This document shows positions 37,524 to 47,117 of a stretch of DNA of 64,000 bases, piece by piece; position 1 is the first letter of the stretch; every line of letters begins with the position of its first letter. Origin of the DNA: Clostridium estertheticum (GTDB lineage: Bacteria > Bacillota > Clostridia > Clostridiales > Clostridiaceae); NCBI RefSeq assembly GCF_011065935.2, contig NZ_JAAMNH020000002.1, positions 1 to 64,000 on the forward strand. The letters are read 5' to 3'. Both the position numbers and the translations under genes were made by a program. The notes under the pieces were generated by a model, which was not told the origin of the DNA, searched no databases, and saw nothing but the letters and a program-made list of their open reading frames with translations.

Positions 37524-37901
37524 TTAATCCGTATATCCATAGCCTATTAATTTATTAGTATCCATTCCTAAATACACACCCATACTACTTTGTATTCCAC
37601 CTTTTGTTTGGAAATCTATAAGATATACTTCTTTACCAATATAAGAAATATTATTAATCCTCCCCATACTTTCATGTAAGGTTATTTTAGAAAGTTTACT
37701 ATCCTTCCAAGTTTCCAATAGCCTCTCCTTATCTTTTGAGGTTAGTTGATTATATGCCACTTCTCTAATGTCTTGTTCCTTCACAGTTGTACTTATTGGT
37801 TCTTTATTAGTTATGATATTTACTTCCTTTGGGCTTGAACAAGCAGTAAATAACCCCAAAGAAAGAACTGATGAAATAATAAGTATATTTACCTTTTTCA
37901 T
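37524..37901 (-). CDS. Small secreted lipoprotein
   Basis: 125 residues. The signal peptide has a hydrophobic core and lipobox LFTAC with Cys21, so the mature protein is anchored to the membrane. The mature part has no recognised domain. A short ESMGRINNISYIGKEVYLID stretch suggests a beta-rich fold. AGAGGTG precedes the ATG. It is monocistronic and opposite in direction to its neighbours. Confidence 0.8.
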   Translation of the reverse strand: MKKVNILIISSVLSLGLFTACSSPKEVNIITNKEPISTTVKEQDIREVAYNQLTSKDKERLLETWKDSKLSKITLHESMGRINNISYIGKEVYLIDFQTKGGIQSSMGVYLGMDTNKLIGYGYTD

Positions 37902-38041
37902 AATACACCTCTCTTTATTATATTAGACGGTCTAAATTACAATTTAGTTTCACTTAAATATGAATTATATCTATATTATTTTAAACGCAACCTAAACTTT
38001 ATATGCCATACTTTTAATTTATTGTATTGTAATTCCTCAAG

Positions 38042-38233
38042 ATGTTATCTGGTATTGGATTTTTGGGTATGCTAACCGCAACTATAGCTACATTCTTTCT
38101 AAAAGGAAATAATAGTAGGAGCTATAAAAATCAAACAATTGAAGATATTAAAGCGAGATTAGATAATTTTGATGAATTAAATATAGAAGACATAAATAAT
38201 ATCCATAATGTACTTATAGCGCTAAAAAAATAG
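38042..38233 (+). CDS. Short ORF, possibly a truncated membrane protein
   Basis: 63 codons with one hydrophobic segment (LSGIGFLGMLTATIATFFL) and a charged helical tail. The ribosome site is weak (CTCAAG), so it may be a fragment. No family is recognised. Confidence 0.35.
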   Translation: MLSGIGFLGMLTATIATFFLKGNNSRSYKNQTIEDIKARLDNFDELNIEDINNIHNVLIALKK

Positions 38234-38538
38234 AAAATATATCAATTTATTAGTTATACTCAAACATTAATTGAATAACTTGTGTAATTAATTTATGGAG
38301 CAGATAGTTTTGCTCTATTTTTATGTACTTAAACATAGGTGTACATTTGAAATTGGAAAGAATTACATACATCGCTTTAAAGGTATTTAATAAAGTATGT
38401 CAAAAGTGTAAATAATATCAGCTCTTAAGCTCGCTAAAATTATTGGCACAGGAGCCGTTTTATATGTAATAGGAATAATTGATATATATTTATATCGTTT
38501 ATTATAAAATATTAGAATTTAATAGGGGGAGTACAAAG

Positions 38539-40020
38539 TTGAAATTAAGTCATAATAAAATTTTTAGGAGTAAGTGGTTTCAAGTAGTTGTTTATATATT
38601 TTTAGTTATTGTAATTGAAACTATTTATGCAAAAGCTGCGGGATGGTTTGTTGTTGCAAGTAGTATAGGATTAGTAACATATCAATTTTTCATAAACGAG
38701 AAATTTAAACGACGTAAGGTAATATTGAAAATTGGTGTAGGTATTATGCTCTTTATGATGTTTATTGTAGGCATAGCTATGTCAAATCCTCTAACAATGG
38801 ATGAGCAAAAGGTACTAGCTGCACAACAAGCAGCTGCAAAACTAGAAACAAAACAGGCTAGTGAACAAGCTACCTTAGATGAGAAAAAAGCAGAAGAAGC
38901 TAAAACAGCTAAGGAAGATGCCAAGAAAAAAGAGGTTGCTGTAGTTAAACCTACAGAAGTAATTGCGCCGAGTTCAGTAAAAGGTTTACTTAAGATTCAT
39001 TTTATAGATGTGGGACAAGCTAATTCTATTTTAATTGAACAAGGTAATGCTTCTATGCTTATAGACGCAGGCAATAACCCAGATTCAGCTCTTGTTAAAA
39101 ATTATATATCACAGCAAGGAATTACAAAACTTGATTATGTTGTGGGAGCTCACCCACATGAGGATCATATAGGTGGGTTAGACTATGTTATCAATTCTTT
39201 TGAAATAGGAAAAATCTACATGCCCAAAGCTACATCCAATACTAAAGCTTTTCAAGATGTAGTAAATGCCATTAAATCAAAGGGAATGAAAGCTACAGTA
39301 CCTAAAGTTGGAGAAAGTTTTAAAATAGGAGAGGCCACTGCAACAATTTTAGCTCCTAATAGTAGTAGCTATGAAGATATAAATAATACTTCAATTGTAA
39401 TTAGATTAACTTTTGGTAACAATAGTTTTATGCTTGACGGAGATGCAGAAGATGTATCTGAAAATGAAATGTTATCCAAGGGTCTTAATGTGAAAGCTGA
39501 TTTATGGAAATTAGGACATCACGGAAGTTCATCATCTACTACTCAAAATATGTTGGATAAGGTAAACCCTAAGTATGCTATTATAAGCGTTGGAAAAGGG
39601 AACACCTACGGACATCCAACTCAGAGTACTATGAATAAACTTAAAGCTAAGAATATATCAGTTTTTAGAACTGATGAAAATGGAACTATAGTATTAACTT
39701 CTGATGGTAGGAATATAACCTTCAATACTAAACTCGGTAGTTATGATTATGCAGGAACCAGTTCAAATAATAACGTGAATTCGGGGAGTAGTACCGCTAA
39801 ATCTACTTCGGCACCAACAGTAGTACCTGTACCAGTAAAAGTACAAGCTCCATCAAATAATAGCAGAATTGTATTTCATACTCCTACAGGGAAATCCTAT
39901 CACTATAGTAAAAGCTGTAGTACATTATCAAGAAGTAAGACTATTTTAAGTGGAACGTTAGGCGAAGCACTAAGTTCTTCACATAACTACCCTTGTAATA
40001 TATGTGCAGGAGGTAATTAA
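38539..40020 (+). CDS. ComEC-like metallo-beta-lactamase-fold protein
   Basis: About 493 residues. Two N-terminal transmembrane helices (about 10-75) are followed by an Ala/Lys/Glu-rich stalk (about 90-140). An MBL domain (about 150-400) has HPHEDHIGG (the HxHxDH metal site), DGDAE and LGHHGSS. The C-terminal FHTPTGKSYHYSK plus C-x(n)-CNIC tail looks like a small zinc or wall-binding domain. It is related to the external domain of ComEC and probably acts outside the cell as a hydrolase or nuclease. TTG 38539 is chosen because AGGGGGA precedes it. Confidence 0.82.
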   Translation: MKLSHNKIFRSKWFQVVVYIFLVIVIETIYAKAAGWFVVASSIGLVTYQFFINEKFKRRKVILKIGVGIMLFMMFIVGIAMSNPLTMDEQKVLAAQQAAAKLETKQASEQATLDEKKAEEAKTAKEDAKKKEVAVVKPTEVIAPSSVKGLLKIHFIDVGQANSILIEQGNASMLIDAGNNPDSALVKNYISQQGITKLDYVVGAHPHEDHIGGLDYVINSFEIGKIYMPKATSNTKAFQDVVNAIKSKGMKATVPKVGESFKIGEATATILAPNSSSYEDINNTSIVIRLTFGNNSFMLDGDAEDVSENEMLSKGLNVKADLWKLGHHGSSSSTTQNMLDKVNPKYAIISVGKGNTYGHPTQSTMNKLKAKNISVFRTDENGTIVLTSDGRNITFNTKLGSYDYAGTSSNNNVNSGSSTAKSTSAPTVVPVPVKVQAPSNNSRIVFHTPTGKSYHYSKSCSTLSRSKTILSGTLGEALSSSHNYPCNICAGGN

Positions 40021-40026
40021 GGGAAT

Positions 40027-40233
40027 GTAACAATTGATAGATTTGAAGGCGAATTTGCAGTCTGTGAAAAAGAAAACAGACAAATGATAGATATAGAAAA
40101 ATCAAAACTCCCCGAAATAGCTAAAGAGGGAGATATTCTAAATATAGAAAATGACATAATAACTATAGATTTTGAGGCAACTAAAAAAAGGTCAAAAGAA
40201 ATAGAAAAACTTACTGAGGATTTTTGGAATTAA
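40027..40233 (+). pseudogene. DUF3006 protein with no usable start codon
   Basis: The frame reads VTIDRFEGEFAVCEKENRQM through to EKLTEDFWN-stop, a full-length DUF3006 protein, a family often found beside MBL proteins of this type. A ribosome site (GGAGGTAATT, 40010-40019) is present, but the only ATG (40025) runs into TAA at once. One lost base there (ATG-ATA-ACA becoming ATG-TAA-CA) would explain it. Alternatively a rare GTA or ATT start is used. Translation is doubtful. Confidence 0.65.
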
Positions 40234-40364
40234 TTTTAAGGGATAGTGATAGAGTTTATTTTCCTTTAAGGAGAAAATTGTAAGTATATCTCTAAATACA
40301 TTTACAAAAAAAGGAAATTAAAGTTATAATATGTAGAAATTAGTTAAACCAAGGGGGACTCAAT

Positions 40365-40550
40365 TTGATACAAAAGAAACATCGAAAAATTATATCAATA
40401 TTAACAAGTATCATAATAACAGGAAGCTTACTAACCGGTTGTTCAAGTTCTCAGCCAGTATCTAAAAATATTACGTTAACCGCTAAACAACAAACTCAAC
40501 AGAAGATAGATGCAGACATTAGTTCGTCGGTAGTCTCCTCACTAGGGTGA
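40365..40550 (+). CDS. Short lipoprotein, probably truncated
   Basis: 61 residues from TTG 40365 behind AAGGGGGA. A signal peptide and lipobox LLTGC (Cys26) are clear, but only 35 residues follow. This looks like the 5' end of a longer lipoprotein lost by deletion. A TATAAT box lies near 40325. Confidence 0.5.
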   Translation: MIQKKHRKIISILTSIIITGSLLTGCSSSQPVSKNITLTAKQQTQQKIDADISSSVVSSLG

Positions 40551-40602
40551 CAGTCATTTGTAAAAAAAATGTAAAAGTAAGCTAATATTGTAATAGCAAA
40601 GG

Positions 40603-41847
40603 CTAAAATGACCTTTCTATGTCTTCAAAGGAACTTTTCCAAGACTTTTTATTGACAGCATTTTTAAGCTCTTCACTTATCACTAACTTATTTTCTAGTT
40701 GCTTATTGATAGCCGAGCTTAAACTCCTTTCAAACTTTGGTATATCCTCTTCTACTGGAATATCTATGTCTTTCAGCCTTGGCAAAAATGAGTATTCTAT
40801 AATTCCGCTATTATTTATGCTGCTCCCCATCCATTCGCGTGCACCGGGTAAGTCTGTTACAACTACTTTTAAACCACAAGCCATAGCCTCTATTAATACT
40901 AGTGACAGCCCTTCATAAAAAGACGGCAGTACTAATATGTCACAACTTCTAAAAAGATGCCCTAATTCCTTTTGGTGAATTGCCCCCAAAACATGAATAT
41001 TAAAACTATAGGTGTGATCCCTACAAATTTTCAGTATCTCTTTTGCTTCATCTCCCACTCCTGAGCCTACAAGATAAAGTTCTATATCCTTATGGTAATT
41101 CTCTAATAACTTTATGGCATTAATTAAATTAGGAACCCCTTTAGAATAGCTTAACTTCCCTGCATAAACTATTTTTATATTAGTACTTAAATCCTTATTT
41201 TCCTCCATGTAGAATATATCTGGATTAAAACCAGGTCCAGCGACTCTTACTTTCTTTTCATTTATCCCATATTGGTTAATTAGCAAATTTTTTTCATGTC
41301 TTTGAGAAGCGATTACTACATCTAGGTTTTTACAATTATATATTACATATTTGACTACATTCTTTGAAAACTGGCTATCCATTTTTCTAAAAGTCTCTAA
41401 TTGCCTTAAATCAGTTCCATGGCAAAAGGCTATTATATTTCTATTTGGATACATTTCCTTGACCAAAGCGGTTATTATCCATGTATGATGGCATATAATT
41501 ATATCAGGTTTAAACTCTTTAACAGCTTTATCTATAATTAAAGAAAATTCACTTTTCCACTTTTCTAATATATCTTCAGATAAATCCCTATATCTAGTGC
41601 TTTCATAAGGCATTACATCACTCATTCCTACAACGGGAAAAGGTAACTCTTTTGTTTCAAACATAACAGGATAGAATGTAATATCTTTCTTTACATCAAA
41701 ATAGACATCTTCATCTTTTACAGATATCCCTGCAACCACAGCTTGCTCATAGCCCTTTTTATCCGCTTCCTTAACAAGTGCTTGTAAGTATATTCCGCTT
41801 CCTGTTTTATCAGGTTTTTGTGCAATTATGTTTAATATTTTTTTCAT
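40603..41847 (-). CDS. Family 4 glycosyltransferase
   Basis: 414 residues with the GT-B fold. The N-terminal domain has IIICHHTWI. The C-terminal domain starts with VYAGKLSYSKGVPNLINAI near 230 and has the donor-site motif SFYEGLSLVLIEAMACGLKVV near 310. It transfers a sugar from a nucleotide donor; the acceptor is unknown. There are no neighbouring glycan genes, and it stands alone facing away from the molybdenum gene. The gap 41848-42183 holds only a candidate promoter for the next gene. Confidence 0.88.
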   Translation of the reverse strand: MKKILNIIAQKPDKTGSGIYLQALVKEADKKGYEQAVVAGISVKDEDVYFDVKKDITFYPVMFETKELPFPVVGMSDVMPYESTRYRDLSEDILEKWKSEFSLIIDKAVKEFKPDIIICHHTWIITALVKEMYPNRNIIAFCHGTDLRQLETFRKMDSQFSKNVVKYVIYNCKNLDVVIASQRHEKNLLINQYGINEKKVRVAGPGFNPDIFYMEENKDLSTNIKIVYAGKLSYSKGVPNLINAIKLLENYHKDIELYLVGSGVGDEAKEILKICRDHTYSFNIHVLGAIHQKELGHLFRSCDILVLPSFYEGLSLVLIEAMACGLKVVVTDLPGAREWMGSSINNSGIIEYSFLPRLKDIDIPVEEDIPKFERSLSSAINKQLENKLVISEELKNAVNKKSWKSSFEDIERSF

Positions 41848-42116
41848 ATATTTACTCCTATTAATCTTAGCATTATAAGTTATTTTTTTGCAATTCTACT
41901 ATGTAGTTCACCATTCAATTTCTCTATTATAATACATCAAATTACCATGATTTTCAAGAAAACCTATCCTTTCCGTCAGGCTTACGTCCAGGAACTGCCT
42001 TCATATGTTTAGCGTTTATACTAAGGTTTTGATATTCTAGGTCTCATTGAAAAACATTTTATAGCTTAATGATTAGTGTAAAAACACCAAATGTGAAATT
42101 TTCATATGGTACCTGG

Positions 42117-42144
42117 TTTGAATTTTAATAATAATAGTGTAGAA
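42117..42144 (+). promoter_or_regulatory. Candidate promoter for the MobA-ModE gene
   Basis: TTGAAT (42117-42122), a 16-base spacer and TAGAAT (42139-42144), about 40 bases before the GTG start. The fit to consensus is moderate. Confidence 0.4.
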
Positions 42145-42183
42145 TATAATAAGATATCAAGAATCTTTTAATGAGGTGATACT

Positions 42184-43110
42184 GTGAGACAGGTTGGAGG
42201 AATAATTGCTGCTGCCAACAGATTTGTGGCTTATCCAATGAAAAAGGTTGGTTCAATTTCTTTAATTCAAAGAATAGTACTTACATATAAAAAAGCTGGT
42301 ATATGGCCTATTGTAGTAATTACTGGCTTTGAAGATCCAGAAATAAAGTCAGCTCTTGCAAGGGAAGATGCTATTTTTATTATAAACAAGGATTATGAGA
42401 ATCCTCCACTTATTGATTCCTACAAGATTGGACTTAAATATCTTCTAGGTAAGTGTGATAGAGTTATGTTAACACCTGTAAATGTGCCTATGTTTAATTA
42501 TAAGACAGTGCTAAAAATGATTGAAATAAAGGATGAAATCATTATTCCATCATATAATATGCATGGTGGACATCCCCTGCTTATTGATAGTGTATATATT
42601 CCTGATATTCTTTCCTATGCTGGTGGGAATGGACTTAGGGGAGCCATTGATTCCTTGGGTGCTTCTATAACTTGGCTCAATGTGAATGATAGAGGAGTTA
42701 CATGCTCAATTAATGATGAGGACGAAATAGAAGCACTTCTGCCGGCTCACAATGATAGTTTGTTTCAGCCTTCTTTAACTATAAATATAAGGAAAGAGAA
42801 GGTTTTTCTCGATTCTAGATTAAGACTTCTTCTTGAGCTTATAGACGACAATAATTCTGTTAATGGCGCTTGTAAAAGGATGTCTTTATCCTTAAGCAAA
42901 GCCTGGGATATGATTAATGAACTTGAAAAAAATCTTGGGTATGAAATAGTTTTAAGAAGGCAAGGAGGAGCAAGAGAAGGGAGAACAAGACTTAGCAATG
43001 AAGGTAGAGAGTTTATGGAGAATTATGACCAGTTCTATAGTGCGGTAACCAAGTATACTTGGGAGCAATTTAAAAAGTATTTTGAAGACAAAACATCCGA
43101 TTATATATAA
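42184..43110 (+). CDS. MobA-like nucleotidyltransferase fused to ModE-like HTH domain
   Basis: 308 residues. The N-terminal part (about 1-190) is a MobA/MocA-type NTP transferase, with GGIIAAANRF at the start (a diverged nucleotide loop), a VMLTPVNVPMF metal-site-like strand and GHPLLI. The C-terminal part (about 205-300) is a LysR-like winged helix as in ModE (ACKRMSLSLSKAWDMINELE, RRQGGAREGRTRLS). I infer that it makes a cytidylylated molybdenum cofactor for the adjacent xanthine dehydrogenase, and may also act as a regulator. The start is GTG 42184 behind TGAGGTGAT. Confidence 0.82.
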   Translation: MRQVGGIIAAANRFVAYPMKKVGSISLIQRIVLTYKKAGIWPIVVITGFEDPEIKSALAREDAIFIINKDYENPPLIDSYKIGLKYLLGKCDRVMLTPVNVPMFNYKTVLKMIEIKDEIIIPSYNMHGGHPLLIDSVYIPDILSYAGGNGLRGAIDSLGASITWLNVNDRGVTCSINDEDEIEALLPAHNDSLFQPSLTINIRKEKVFLDSRLRLLLELIDDNNSVNGACKRMSLSLSKAWDMINELEKNLGYEIVLRRQGGAREGRTRLSNEGREFMENYDQFYSAVTKYTWEQFKKYFEDKTSDYI

Positions 43111-43150
43111 TACAATGTATAAAATGCAAATTTTGTACATTGTATTTTTT
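43109..43150 (+). terminator. Terminator after the MobA-ModE gene
   Basis: AATACAATGTA and TACATTGTATT arms around a loop that itself pairs (AAAATGCAAATTTT), then TTTTTT. It separates this gene from the xdh operon. Confidence 0.85.
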
Positions 43151-43228
43151 CGTATACGTACTCTTTCAAATACTTTTTAAGAAGTATTTGAAACTTAGGA
43201 AATAATACCATATAATCGAACCAAGTAA

Positions 43229-43250
43229 TATATGATAACGATATCATATA
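43229..43250 (+). promoter_or_regulatory. Palindrome upstream of xdh (candidate operator)
   Basis: TATATGATA (43229-43237), ACGA, TATCATATA (43242-43250): 9-bp arms with a 4-base centre. A second inverted repeat (TTTCAAATACTT/AAGTATTTGAAA) lies at about 43165-43194. Either could bind the ModE-like domain of the upstream protein or another regulator. Confidence 0.45.
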
Positions 43251-43403
43251 ATTTAACTAAAAAGCACAGGATAAGGACCTTATATGATTTTATTATTCAG
43301 AAAATTAAGAAATATTATTTTATAATTTCTTGTAAAAAAAGAGATTTAAGAAATAAAGTCATGCAAATGCACTTGAAAACTTATTAAACATAAGGAGGGT
43401 ATT

Positions 43404-45521
43404 ATGAATAATATAGGAAATTCAGTTCTTAAGAAAGATCATTCAAAAAAGATATTAGGTGTGGCAAAATATGTGGCAGATGTTCCTACTGATGGCATTC
43501 TTCACGGTAAGTTTTTGAGATCAACAGTGGCTCATGCTAAAATAAAGAACATTACCTTGCCAGAATTACCAGATGGATACATGATAGTTAACAAGGACGA
43601 TGTTCTTGGTGAAAATAAGGTTCATATAGTACTGGAGGATATGCCAGTATTTGCTATAGATACTGTGGAATACATTGGAGATCCAATTCTTATGGTGGTG
43701 GGACCGGATGAAAAAGTAACAGAGGAAATTGTATCAAAAATAGTAATTGATTACGAGGAACTTCCTTCTATACTGGATATGACTAAATCAGATATTGCAT
43801 TTTTTGATTACCATCATGAAAAAGGTGATGTGGATGGGTGCTTTGAAAATGCTGACAAAGTGTATGATGAAATTTTAAATACAGGTTATGGTGAACAATT
43901 GTATCTAGAAACTAATGGAATGATTGCAGACTATCATGATGGTAAAATCACCGTTAGAGGATCCATGCAATGCCCATATTATGTTCTTACAGCGGTGAAA
44001 CTTGCAACAGGGCTTGAAAAGGACAAGGTTCAGGTTCAGACGGATATTACAGGTGGAGCCTTCGGTGGAAAGGAAGATTATCCATCAATACTTGCATGTC
44101 AGGTGGCAGTAGCAAGTATGAAAGCTAAGAAACCAGTAAGGGTTATTTTTGATAGAAGAGAAGATATTACGTCAACTAGTAAGAGACATCCTTCAACTGC
44201 AAGATACAGGGCAGCTGTTAAAGATGGAAAAATTACAGCAATGGATATCGATATAATATATGACGCAGGTGCATATTCAACACTTTCGGCGGTAGTACTG
44301 CAACGCGGAACAATATGTGCTACTGGAGTTTACAATATTGAAAACCTTAGGGTTCACGGCAAGGCTAACAAAACAAATACAGTTCCTAAAGGAGCTTTCA
44401 GAGGATTTGGAGCACCACAGGTATTCTTTGACATGGATCTTTTTATGAACCACGTAGCAAAAGGTGAAGGAAGAAATAGCTTAGAATTTAAACAAGAACA
44501 TATTGTAGCGCAGGGAGATGATACACCAACTAATGGAAAATTTCATTTCCACGTTCCACTTAAAGAGATGATTAAAGAAGTGGATATCCTTTGTGATTAC
44601 AAGAAGAAAAAAGAACTTTATGACAAGCCGCAGTCTGGAAGATTTAGACGTGGAATAGGAATACAGCTGGCGTTCCATGGTGCAGGCTTCACAGGTTCAG
44701 GAGAAAGAGACTTAATAAAAGCAGTATTAAAAGTTAAAAAGTATAAAGATGGCACTGTGGAAATACTTACTTCCAATACCGATATGGGACAAGGGCTACA
44801 AACAACTTTTGCAAAAATAGCAGGTAAAGAGCTAGGGATTCCATTTGAGCAAATAATAGTACGTAACCCTGATACTGACAAAGTTCCAGACTCTGGCCCA
44901 ACAGTTGCATCAAGATCACTTATGGTAGTTGGAGAGCTTATACGTCGTGCCACAACTCGGCTAAAAGATGAATGGAAGGATGGACAAGAGCAGATCATTG
45001 AGGAGCACTACAAGCATCCAGAATTTCTTATACCCTTCTCACTTGCTGAATTCCGTGGAGATGCTTATCCTACCTATTCTTGGTCAGTTCAGTCTGTAGA
45101 GCTTGAGATTGATATGTTAACAGGTCAGCACAATGTTATAGGGGCATATGGGTCTTTTGATGTAGGAACTCCTATTGACATGAATATAGTAGTTGGACAA
45201 ATGGAGGGTGGAATGCTTCAGGGCATTGGTTATTCATCAATGGAATTTATGGATCATGATAGCACAGGTCGAATTAGAAATAACAGCTTGAGCGATTATA
45301 TCATACCAACAGCTATGGATGTGCCAGTTATTAAGGCTCAGATGCATGTTAACGAATATCCCTATGGGCCTTATGGAGCTAAGTGCGCAGGAGAACTTCC
45401 AAATGTGGGAACCGCAGCAGCATATATAGAGGCTGTGGAACAGATTTTAGGTAAGAAGGTTCAACACATTCCATTTACAGTAGAAGATACACTAAGAGCA
45501 ATATCCGCAAAAGAGGATTAG
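43404..45521 (+). CDS. xdhA: Xanthine dehydrogenase molybdenum-binding subunit
   Basis: 705 residues of the xanthine oxidase large-subunit family. QLYLETNG, TGGAFGGKEDYP, KGAFRGFGAPQ, a later GQG loop and the catalytic-Glu segment KCAGELPNVG are present. It oxidises hypoxanthine or xanthine (or a related purine) at the molybdenum cofactor. ATAAGGAGGG precedes ATG 43404. The iron-sulfur and FAD subunits follow, giving a three-subunit enzyme. Guanine deaminase genes nearby support a purine substrate. Confidence 0.92.
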   Translation: MNNIGNSVLKKDHSKKILGVAKYVADVPTDGILHGKFLRSTVAHAKIKNITLPELPDGYMIVNKDDVLGENKVHIVLEDMPVFAIDTVEYIGDPILMVVGPDEKVTEEIVSKIVIDYEELPSILDMTKSDIAFFDYHHEKGDVDGCFENADKVYDEILNTGYGEQLYLETNGMIADYHDGKITVRGSMQCPYYVLTAVKLATGLEKDKVQVQTDITGGAFGGKEDYPSILACQVAVASMKAKKPVRVIFDRREDITSTSKRHPSTARYRAAVKDGKITAMDIDIIYDAGAYSTLSAVVLQRGTICATGVYNIENLRVHGKANKTNTVPKGAFRGFGAPQVFFDMDLFMNHVAKGEGRNSLEFKQEHIVAQGDDTPTNGKFHFHVPLKEMIKEVDILCDYKKKKELYDKPQSGRFRRGIGIQLAFHGAGFTGSGERDLIKAVLKVKKYKDGTVEILTSNTDMGQGLQTTFAKIAGKELGIPFEQIIVRNPDTDKVPDSGPTVASRSLMVVGELIRRATTRLKDEWKDGQEQIIEEHYKHPEFLIPFSLAEFRGDAYPTYSWSVQSVELEIDMLTGQHNVIGAYGSFDVGTPIDMNIVVGQMEGGMLQGIGYSSMEFMDHDSTGRIRNNSLSDYIIPTAMDVPVIKAQMHVNEYPYGPYGAKCAGELPNVGTAAAYIEAVEQILGKKVQHIPFTVEDTLRAISAKED

Positions 45522-45575
45522 ATATAAGTAATGATATATGGAAAGCCATATTAAAATAGAGAGGAAGGTATATTC

Positions 45576-46049
45576 ATGAAATATATTGAGTTCAAACTTA
45601 ATGGAGAAAATGTTCAATACGAGGGTAGTGCATCAAACAGACTCTTAGATGTATTGAGAGAAACCTATAGACTTACTGGAGTAAAGTGTGGTTGCAAGGA
45701 GGGTGAATGTGGAGCATGCTCTGTTATCATCGATGGGAGACTTGCTAATTCATGTATGATAGCAATGGGAAGTATTCATGGAAGTGATGTTATGACTATA
45801 GAAGGCTTTAGTAATACTGAAAGGTTTAAGGTTATTGATAAAGCCTATGGAGATGTTTCAGCAGTGCAATGTGGATTTTGTATACCGGGGATGGTACTTG
45901 CAACAGAGTGTATACTTGCAGTGACTCCACATCCAACGGAAGAAGAAATAAGACGTGGAATATCCGGAAATTTATGCCGTTGCACAGGATACAATTCAAT
46001 AGTTAAAGCTATAGGAATCGCAGCAAAAGAAGGTAAAGGATTATGGTAA
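45576..46049 (+). CDS. xdhC: Xanthine dehydrogenase [2Fe-2S] subunit
   Basis: 157 residues. The plant-type ferredoxin half has GCKEGECGACSVII near 38-51 and the helical half has CGFCIPGM near 98 and GNLCRCTGY near 131. It passes electrons from the molybdenum subunit to FAD. GAGGAAGG lies before ATG 45576. It overlaps the FAD-subunit gene by seven bases. Confidence 0.93.
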   Translation: MKYIEFKLNGENVQYEGSASNRLLDVLRETYRLTGVKCGCKEGECGACSVIIDGRLANSCMIAMGSIHGSDVMTIEGFSNTERFKVIDKAYGDVSAVQCGFCIPGMVLATECILAVTPHPTEEEIRRGISGNLCRCTGYNSIVKAIGIAAKEGKGLW

Positions 46050-46870
46050 AATTAAATAATGGATACGTGCCAGAAACGCTTGTAGAGGCACTGAAAGTAA
46101 TGAGGGATGAAAAGGTTAAGCCTTACAGTGGAGGAACTGATCTTATGCTTGAAGTAGAGGAAGGTGCAAGCTATCTATTTTTGAATAAGATAGCTGAGCT
46201 TAAAATAATAAAATCAGATTCTGATTATATAAGAATAGGGGCACAGTGTACTTTCACTGAAATAGAGGAATCAGATGTTGCACCTCGAATTTTAAAGGAT
46301 GCAATGTCACAGCTTGCAGGCCCAGCTGTAAGAAATTTCGGAACTATAGGTGGGAATATAGGAAATGGATCAGCAAAGGCTGATTCAGCCTTGATATTAT
46401 TTGTTGCAGATTCACTTATTAGACTAAAAAGTGCTAGTTCTGAGAGAACAATTTATATTAAAGATTTTTATAAGCAAAGAAAACAGCTTGACCTAAGAGA
46501 AGGGGAACTCATAGTTGAATTTTTAATACCTAAAAAATATCTTGAAAATTACTATTATAAGAAGATAGGTGCTAGAAAGGCACTAGCAATTACTAGAGTG
46601 GGATTTGCAGGACTTTTACATGAAGAAAATGGAGTGATTACTCATGTAGCAACTGCATTTGGAGCAATCGAACCTACTATAGTTAGACATCCTGAAATTG
46701 ATGAGATGTTTATAGGAAAAACTATTAGTGAAGCTAAGGGATTAAAGGACAATTACCTAAATTTATACGAAAATGCAATAAACCCAAGCGCTGGGAGAGT
46801 TTCAAAAGAATATAGGAAAACTGTATGTATAAATTTATTAAAAGATTTTTTAAATGAAAATGGTATCTAA
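46043..46870 (+). CDS. xdhB: Xanthine dehydrogenase FAD-binding subunit
   Basis: 275 residues of the FAD_binding_5/CO dehydrogenase flavoprotein C-terminal family. PYSGGTDLMLE near 31-41 and NFGTIGGNIGNGSAKADSA near 99-117 bind FAD. It hands electrons to NAD or ferredoxin. It is coupled to the Fe-S gene by overlap and is the last gene before the purine riboswitch. Confidence 0.92.
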   Translation: MVKLNNGYVPETLVEALKVMRDEKVKPYSGGTDLMLEVEEGASYLFLNKIAELKIIKSDSDYIRIGAQCTFTEIEESDVAPRILKDAMSQLAGPAVRNFGTIGGNIGNGSAKADSALILFVADSLIRLKSASSERTIYIKDFYKQRKQLDLREGELIVEFLIPKKYLENYYYKKIGARKALAITRVGFAGLLHEENGVITHVATAFGAIEPTIVRHPEIDEMFIGKTISEAKGLKDNYLNLYENAINPSAGRVSKEYRKTVCINLLKDFLNENGI

Positions 46871-46912
46871 TTAATCTGGAAAGTTGTAAAATAAAGAGGA
46901 CAATTAAATATT

Positions 46913-47052
46913 TTCTTGTATATATTAGAAATATGCTCTAATAGTATCTACCAGGTTGCTGTAAATTACCTGACTACAAGAATAATTTGAAGCTACACTG
47001 AATTAAGCTTAAATTATTCTATAGTCATTTAACTTAGCAACCTGTTTTTTTT
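46913..47052 (+). promoter_or_regulatory. Guanine-class purine riboswitch with terminator, likely ON switch
   Basis: Aptamer 46913-46982: P1 TTCTTGTA/TACAAGAA, P2 TTAGA/TCTAA, J2/3 AGTATCTACC, P3 CAGGT/ACCTG with L3 containing GTAAA, and J3/1 ACTA. The C at 46974 corresponds to the base that selects guanine. The L2-L3 contact looks weaker than usual. Downstream, CAGGTTGCT (46952-46960) pairs with AGCAACCTG (47037-47045) followed by eight T. TGACTA and AGAATAATTT also pair across. The terminator thus uses aptamer P3/P1 strands, so ligand binding should prevent it and turn on guaD. Confidence 0.82.
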
Positions 47053-47117
47053 ATACAGTTCTTAAAGTGAGCACAATTGCTAAATTATTTAACCGTAGAA
47101 AAAAAGGGAGGATAATA

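Noticed and set aside
38682..38924. Minus-strand Ala/Ser-rich frame within the MBL gene
   Set aside because: It arises from the antisense of the Ala/Lys/Glu-rich stalk and has no start signal.
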